Of a DNA stretch of 64,000 nucleotides, positions 59,920 through 64,000 are shown piece by piece. The stretch's first letter is position 1; each line of letters begins with the position of its first letter. The DNA is from an uncultured Treponema sp. (GTDB lineage Bacteria; Spirochaetota; Spirochaetia; Treponematales; Treponemataceae). The stretch is taken from positions 1 to 64,000 of the forward strand of contig CAMOIE010000012.1 of assembly GCA_946615905.1 (NCBI GenBank), read 5' to 3'. The notes beneath the pieces were generated by a model. That model had not been told where the DNA came from, did not search any database, and worked only from the letters and a program-made list of their open reading frames with translations. The translations under genes were made by a program, and so were the position numbers.

Positions 59920-61271
59920 TTTGCTCATTTATTTTGCTTTTATCTGCAAATTTTGGAGCCGTCGCAGGAGTCTCAAAGGAAGTCGCCGCTGGACTTTTGA
60001 TAAAGGCTGACTCTGACTATTTTTTCACAGGCATGGAGAATTCCTGCACTCTGGAAATTCCGGGGCTTTCCCCGTCAGAAATCGGGCAGACGGAGCTTCC
60101 TATTTTTCCTGCGGGAACCCAGTTGATTTCTTTAAAAAAAGAGGAATTTTTACAGGATGGTTCCAGTAAGACTGGAACCCGCTTTCATTTTTGGTTCTCT
60201 TTTACCGGCAGCGGAGAATTTGCCCCTGACCCCTTCACTGTGAAAATCGGCTGGAAGACTTATAAAATTCCTTTTGAAAAAGTCACCGTCTTTGAAAATC
60301 CCTCGACAATCATGCCGCAGATGAAGATTGAATTTCCGGGGAAGGACGCTGAGCAAAAGAACGGTGTGAAAGTTTTTCACGCTGATGTCGGGGAAAAAAT
60401 CCGCCTCAACGTGAATCTCTGCTATTTTGTCCAGATTATGAATTTTAAGTGGACGATTCCGGCTGACTCGATTTTCAAGCAGACAGGACGTTTTTCTGCC
60501 TTGGATTTGACTTCTCCCCGCTCGTCTGAATTTTCCCCGGAAGCAGTCCCTGTCGCGACTTTTTTGTGGCAGCCCCTTGTCAAAGGTGAATATTCATCGC
60601 CCGCCTTTGAGCTGACCGCCACGGCCTACAACGGCTCCAGAATTAAAGTTCCACTTCCTCTTTTTAAAGTCATCGTCTCTGAGCGAAAACTCGTTGCAAC
60701 GCTTTCTCAAGAAAAATCTGGCGAGTCACTTTTGAATTCAGCCTTTACGGAAATTCAGGAGACTCTTCCAAGTCAAAATGAAAAAGCGGAGCTTTCACTC
60801 GACGATTGCAAAAAACTTGTCCAGCTGAGGGCAGATGAACGCCACGCCTTGCCATTTTCGTCCGCCCGCCAGCTTCGCCGCCAAAAGGAAGCCTACTTTG
60901 GAATTGAAAGCTCTGCAAACGAGGCTCAGATTTTTCCCTGTTTCCTTTTTGCACTTTTGGCATTTATATTTTTGCTTGTCGCCCTGATTTTCTTGTTTTT
61001 CAAGAAATACCGCCGTGCCGTGACATCTTTCTTTTTGACTTTGGCGGCCTTTGCCGGTTTTTTAGTCTTTTTTTACAAGGCTTCCGCTGATTTTGCCCTT
61101 TGCTACGGCGGAAAAATTTCTCCGGTTCCAGAGGAAGAGTCCTCCGTGTTCAGGAATCTTGCCTCAGGGGAGCGCGTGAAAATTTTGGAAAGGGCTGGAA
61201 ACTGGGTTTACGTTTCTGCGGCTGGCGAGCATGGCTGGGTTTTAAGCGAAAATATTTTTGAGATTAAGTGA
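59868..61271 (+). CDS. BatD/BatE-like membrane protein with C-terminal SH3 domain
   Basis: This 467-residue protein has a signal peptide (about residues 15-35) and a large extracytoplasmic beta-rich part like BatD (GLLIKADSDYFFTGMENSCTLEIPGLSPSEIG...). Two membrane helices (about 360-380 and 385-410) follow. A bacterial SH3-type domain sits at the end (SSVFRNLASGERVKILERAGNWVYVSAAGEHGWVLSENIFEI), a feature usually seen in BatE. GAGGAAGGA lies upstream of ATG 59868, 52 bases inside batB. It is the last Bat gene. Confidence 0.82.
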   Translation: MAKTGFWKTGRSRYRLLICSFILLLSANFGAVAGVSKEVAAGLLIKADSDYFFTGMENSCTLEIPGLSPSEIGQTELPIFPAGTQLISLKKEEFLQDGSSKTGTRFHFWFSFTGSGEFAPDPFTVKIGWKTYKIPFEKVTVFENPSTIMPQMKIEFPGKDAEQKNGVKVFHADVGEKIRLNVNLCYFVQIMNFKWTIPADSIFKQTGRFSALDLTSPRSSEFSPEAVPVATFLWQPLVKGEYSSPAFELTATAYNGSRIKVPLPLFKVIVSERKLVATLSQEKSGESLLNSAFTEIQETLPSQNEKAELSLDDCKKLVQLRADERHALPFSSARQLRRQKEAYFGIESSANEAQIFPCFLFALLAFIFLLVALIFLFFKKYRRAVTSFFLTLAAFAGFLVFFYKASADFALCYGGKISPVPEEESSVFRNLASGERVKILERAGNWVYVSAAGEHGWVLSENIFEIK

Positions 61272-61293
61272 ATTTTTATAAACGGAGAAAATT

Positions 61294-61875
61294 ATGAATT
61301 TTGCTGATATTTTGGACCAGTGGGACGACTTACAAAAGTCAGAGCGGGTGAACAAACGCAAAAATGTGGAGAAAAAGCCCCAGGTTTCCCACAAAAAGGC
61401 CAATGCCCCCACAAAAGAAGAGAAGAAAATGGCCTTGGCTTTGAAAAAATCCCGCCTTTCCCCCGAAGAGCAGATGGAAGAAGAGTCAAAAGTCAAGATT
61501 AATCCGATGGAAGCCTGGCTTCGCCGTTACGGCACTGTTGACAAAGACAAGCTCAACGACGAATACGAGGAAAACAACCGTATGCGTTCACGGGAATACT
61601 TGAAAAATCTCCGTGCTGAGGCTCGTCTTGATTTGCACGGCCTTACCCGCGACGAGGCTTGGGGGCGGCTCACGGAATTCACGAATGACGCAATCCGAAG
61701 GGGATTTAAAAAAGTCGAATTCGTCCACGGCAAGGGAATCCACAGCCACGGGACTGACCCTGTTCTCGGCGAGACCGTCAGGACTTTTATCGAGCAGAAT
61801 CCCCACTTGGGAACTTCCGGCCACCCGGACAAAAATCACGGCGGAACAGGAGTCACATGGGTTTTGTTGAAATAG
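61294..61875 (+). CDS. Smr-domain protein
   Basis: This 193-residue protein has a basic, low-complexity N-terminus followed by a C-terminal Smr domain (about residues 105-193): ARLDLHGLTRDEAWGRLTEFTNDAIRRGFKKVEFVHGKGIHSHGTDPVLGETVRTFIEQNP. The LDLHGLT and HGKGxHS motifs are those of the family linked to DNA mismatch handling and RNA or ribosome-collision nuclease activity. GGAG precedes ATG 61294. It lies 22 bases after the Bat genes and could be read with them. Confidence 0.92.
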   Translation: MNFADILDQWDDLQKSERVNKRKNVEKKPQVSHKKANAPTKEEKKMALALKKSRLSPEEQMEEESKVKINPMEAWLRRYGTVDKDKLNDEYEENNRMRSREYLKNLRAEARLDLHGLTRDEAWGRLTEFTNDAIRRGFKKVEFVHGKGIHSHGTDPVLGETVRTFIEQNPHLGTSGHPDKNHGGTGVTWVLLK

Positions 61876-61907
61876 CACCTTGCTTCGTATAATCTTCTGT
61901 TTTAAAG

Positions 61908-61936
61908 TTGTAACGTAAGGGCTTTTTGAGTATTGT
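61908..61936 (+). promoter_or_regulatory. probable promoter of the DnaJ-domain gene
   Basis: TTGTAA (61908-61913), 17 bp, then TATTGT (61931-61936), about 30 bases before the start codon. Confidence 0.5.
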
Positions 61937-61967
61937 TTAAATAGATTCACACGAGGAGTTTTGCCGC

Positions 61968-62621
61968 ATGAATGAAGATTTGTATCAGCTTTTAGGACTT
62001 TCAAAAACTGCGACTGCCGATGAGATAAAAAAGGCATACCGCAAACTTGCGCTCAAGTATCATCCGGACCGGAATCCGGGCGACAAGGCTGCGGAAGAAA
62101 AATTCAAGCAGATTACAGCGGCCTATGAAGTCCTCGGTGACGAGAACAAACGCCGCCAGTACGACATGTACGGCTCTTCCTCTCAGAATTCTTATGGAAA
62201 TCAGCAGGGCTCTTACGGCAACTGGAACGGAAATCCTTTTGGCGGCTGGGAGCGAAGCTGGGGCAACTGGCAGAACGCGGACTTCGGCTCCAAAAACTGG
62301 AATCAGAACTCATCCTCTGATGATGACCCATATTCTGATTGGGCAGGTTCTACATTCGGCGGGAGAACTTACAGGACTTACACTTACCGGCCTTTTTCCG
62401 AAAAAAAACTCACCCGGACGGAATACATTTATCTTTTTGTAAAACGCCTGCTGCTTACGGTTTTTGGCTTTTATGTCCTGAGATATATGGGACATTCCAT
62501 GCTTTTCTTTATATTTCCCCTGCTTCCTCTTGGGGCTGTCGCCGCTATGGGAGTCGGGATTTCCGGCATGATTCGGGCTGTAAAAGGAATCTTCGCCCCG
62601 GTAGAATCTTCCGGGAAATAA
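61968..62621 (+). CDS. membrane-attached DnaJ-domain protein
   Basis: The 217-residue co-chaperone starts with a J domain (residues 4-68, [43 protein letters not shown]...), including the HPD motif needed to stimulate Hsp70. A glycine-, asparagine- and tryptophan-rich linker ([21 protein letters not shown]) follows. Two hydrophobic helices (about 150-170 and 172-200) would attach it to the membrane. It lacks the zinc-finger and substrate domains of full DnaJ, so it is an accessory J protein that directs DnaK to the membrane. GAGGAG precedes ATG 61968. Confidence 0.88.
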   Translation: MNEDLYQLLGLSKTATADEIKKAYRKLALKYHPDRNPGDKAAEEKFKQITAAYEVLGDENKRRQYDMYGSSSQNSYGNQQGSYGNWNGNPFGGWERSWGNWQNADFGSKNWNQNSSSDDDPYSDWAGSTFGGRTYRTYTYRPFSEKKLTRTEYIYLFVKRLLLTVFGFYVLRYMGHSMLFFIFPLLPLGAVAAMGVGISGMIRAVKGIFAPVESSGK

Positions 62622-62649
62622 AAAAAAACCGTCCTCGATTTTAGGACGG
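62620..62649 (-). terminator. terminator of infA
   Basis: The stem CCGTCCT (62629-62635) / AGGACGG (62643-62649) is followed on the minus strand by nine T (plus A run 62620-62628). It separates the convergent dnaJ-like and infA genes. Confidence 0.9.
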
Positions 62650-62670
62650 CTTTGAAAAGTTGAAAGAAAA

Positions 62671-62892
62671 CTAGCGTTCGCGGAAAATTATGCGCCCGCG
62701 GTTCAAATCATAGGGTGAAAGGGCAACTTTTACGCTGTCACCGGGAACAATCCTGATGTAGTGCTTGCGCATTTTGCCTGAAAGATGCGCCATAATCACG
62801 TGTCCGCCATTTTTCAGCTCGACGCGGAACATTGTGTTCGGCAGGGCTTCCTTTACGATGCCTTCAACTTCAATCGCTTCCTCTTTAGCCAC
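62671..62892 (-). CDS. infA: translation initiation factor IF-1
   Basis: The 73-residue OB-fold factor occupies the ribosomal A site during initiation. The whole family sequence pattern is present: [73 protein letters not shown]. The start is GTG 62892 with GGAGG four bases away. A weak start with a strong ribosome site is unusual for so abundant a factor and may help set its level. It is monocistronic, divergent from the DksA-like gene. Confidence 0.98.
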   Translation of the reverse strand: MAKEEAIEVEGIVKEALPNTMFRVELKNGGHVIMAHLSGKMRKHYIRIVPGDSVKVALSPYDLNRGRIIFRER

Positions 62893-62929
62893 GATTCCTC
62901 CAAAAAAGTAAACAACACGAAAATTTAAG

Positions 62930-62958
62930 TTGTTTTTTCAGAATTTTATGTATATATT
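62930..62958 (+). promoter_or_regulatory. probable promoter of the DksA/TraR-type gene
   Basis: TTGTTT (62930-62935), 17 bp, then TATATT (62953-62958), 45 bases before ATG 63004. Confidence 0.5.
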
Positions 62959-63003
62959 ATTATCTAATTATCAAATAACTTTGTCAACAAAGGGGATTTC
63001 ATC

Positions 63004-63360
63004 ATGGAAAAAGAATTTATCGAAAAAATGCAGGCAAAACTCATCGAGCAGCGCAATAAAATTTTAGCTTCTGCCGCCTCACAGAACAGCGACTTAAAGA
63101 AAATCGTTGAGAATGTCGAGACTGGCGATGTCGTTGACCAGGCTTCCGACGTTGTTGACGGACAGCTTCTTGAGTCAGTCGGAGCGGCGAACGCGAACCG
63201 TCTCACGATGATTTCAAATGCCCTCGACAGAATCCGCCAGGGAACCTACGGAAAATGCCTTTCTTGCGGAAAAGACATCCCAGAAGAGCGTCTTGAGTCT
63301 GTTCCTGAGGCCTTTTTGTGCATCGCGTGCAAAAGCCGTGAGGAATTGCGCAACCGCTAA
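63004..63360 (+). CDS. DksA/TraR family C4 zinc-finger protein
   Basis: The 118-residue protein has an N-terminal helical coiled coil (about residues 3-70) and a C-terminal four-cysteine finger (CLSCGKDI...FLCIACKSREE). This is the layout of DksA-type proteins that enter the RNA polymerase secondary channel. The coiled-coil tip (GDVVDQASDVVD) retains acidic residues, as in active members. AAGGGGA precedes ATG 63004. Whether it works with ppGpp is not readable from the sequence. Confidence 0.9.
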   Translation: MEKEFIEKMQAKLIEQRNKILASAASQNSDLKKIVENVETGDVVDQASDVVDGQLLESVGAANANRLTMISNALDRIRQGTYGKCLSCGKDIPEERLESVPEAFLCIACKSREELRNR

Positions 63361-63365
63361 TATTT

Positions 63366-64000
63366 TCAGGCTGGCTGCATGATTTCTTTGTAGCCGGCCT
63401 TACGGGCGGTTTCAGCGGCAAAATCAAAGGCATAATCCAAGTGAACCGCCTGATGCGCATCCGCTGAGATTGTCACCGGAACTCCTGCCTCGTTCAAAAG
63501 CCTCAAAAAATATTCCGATGGATAGGGAGAGTCAGTCCAGCCTCTGGACATTGCGCCTGTGTTGATTTCAACAATCACGCCGGATTTTTTTATAGCTTTT
63601 ACCGTCTCTTTTATCTCATTCTGATACCAGGTCTCGCCCTCGTCAAAAAGCTTCAAATCTCGGTTGAATTTGCGGATTAAGTCCGGGTGGCCCATAATCG
63701 TAAAGTCAGGCTTTTTGAGCATTTCCCGCTCAAGCGAAAAATACGCCCCGACAGCTTTTTTAACGTCCCCGCCGTAAATCCTCTTTATCGCCGAGACAAG
63801 CTCGTCAGGAGTGTTGTCAACGACTCCGGTCAAGTCTTCCCGCTCGCAAAAATAATGGACTGAGCCAATCAGGAATTCCGGCTGCAAATCCTTGTAAAGG
63901 GCGAAATCCGGCCTCGTGATTCCCGGGAGAAAATCTCCCTCAAATCCAAAATAAATGTCTATTTTGCCCTTGAATTCCTCTTTGAGCGAGAGAATTTCCT
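63366..64000 (-). CDS. PHP-domain histidinol-phosphatase, 5' end outside the window
   Basis: The C-terminal 210 or so residues of a PHP-family phosphatase (HisK/HisJ type) are visible; the frame stays open to the window edge. Family segments are KIDIYFGFEGDFLPGI near the edge, FLIGSVHYF, TIMGHPDLIRKFNRDL, VIVEINTGAMSRGW and VTISADAHQ, whose His, Glu and Asp residues bind the metals. It should release phosphate from histidinol phosphate in histidine biosynthesis. The protein seems complete at its C-terminus. The start codon is not in the window. Confidence 0.9.
   Translation of the reverse strand, partial: EILSLKEEFKGKIDIYFGFEGDFLPGITRPDFALYKDLQPEFLIGSVHYFCEREDLTGVVDNTPDELVSAIKRIYGGDVKKAVGAYFSLEREMLKKPDFTIMGHPDLIRKFNRDLKLFDEGETWYQNEIKETVKAIKKSGVIVEINTGAMSRGWTDSPYPSEYFLRLLNEAGVPVTISADAHQAVHLDYAFDFAAETARKAGYKEIMQPA

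Overview
The window reads as a chromosome segment of a spirochaete, most likely a host-associated Treponema of the gut or rumen type. This rests on recognisable proteins and gene order. There is a FabV-type trans-2-enoyl-CoA reductase of the kind known from T. denticola. There is an archaeal-type V-ATPase operon directly downstream of pgk-tpiA-secG. Lipoproteins are numerous, and there is a Bat (VWA/TPR) operon. No plasmid, phage or transposase gene was seen. Genes are dense, with mostly strong GGAGG-type ribosome sites.

Layout. 1-4.7 kb: a small TRL-type lipoprotein, a possible small RNA, a long-chain acyl-CoA ligase, fabV and an unknown lipoprotein. 4.8-8.7 kb: a membrane-anchored beta-propeller protein and a TPR-like lipoprotein. 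8.7-21.8 kb: pgk, tpiA, secG, a PtsN-like EIIA, nine V-ATPase genes (G/H-like, C, I, K, F, E, A, B, D), a universal stress protein and rsmE. 21.9-26.9 kb: solitary substrate-binding proteins, an LpoB/LPP20 pair and a YkgJ-type cysteine-cluster protein.

26.9-38.4 kb is a hexuronate/hexonate catabolic island: uxuB, uxuA, two complete TRAP transporters (dctPQM twice), a zinc alcohol dehydrogenase resembling L-gulonate/L-galactonate 5-dehydrogenases, and a GntR/FCD regulator. Four promoters here share one design: TTGAC(A/G), 16-18 bp, then TAACAT, with the -10 inside a palindrome CTAACATGTTAG. Two further copies lie 164-169 bp upstream of two of these sites. The simplest reading is one repressor (the local GntR protein) blocking -10 elements across a divergent regulon, including its own operon. 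The inferred route is uptake of hexuronate/aldonate, dehydrogenase to fructuronate, UxuB to mannonate, UxuA to 2-keto-3-deoxygluconate. The KDG kinase and aldolase are not in the window.

38.4-51.6 kb: a PAS/degenerate-GGDEF/EAL protein, an SDF-family symporter, an unknown protein, an MgtC-family protein, an XPB-like helicase with an adjacent helicase-associated protein, a hibernation factor, comM, tRNA-Leu(CAA) and recQ. 51.6-64 kb: a solute-binding lipoprotein, an aminotransferase, the moxR-DUF58-bat operon with an unusual BatB-lipoprotein-TPR fusion, Smr, DnaJ, IF-1, a DksA/TraR protein and the 3' part of a PHP-type histidinol-phosphatase.

The points I rate most worth a second look are the CTAACATGTTAG regulon, a structured intergenic repeat family whose hairpin arms differ between copies while pairing is kept, a repeated pattern of probable leaderless mRNAs (TAnAAT 6-10 nt before an ATG with no ribosome site), and an intrinsic terminator inside a TRAP operon directly after dctP.
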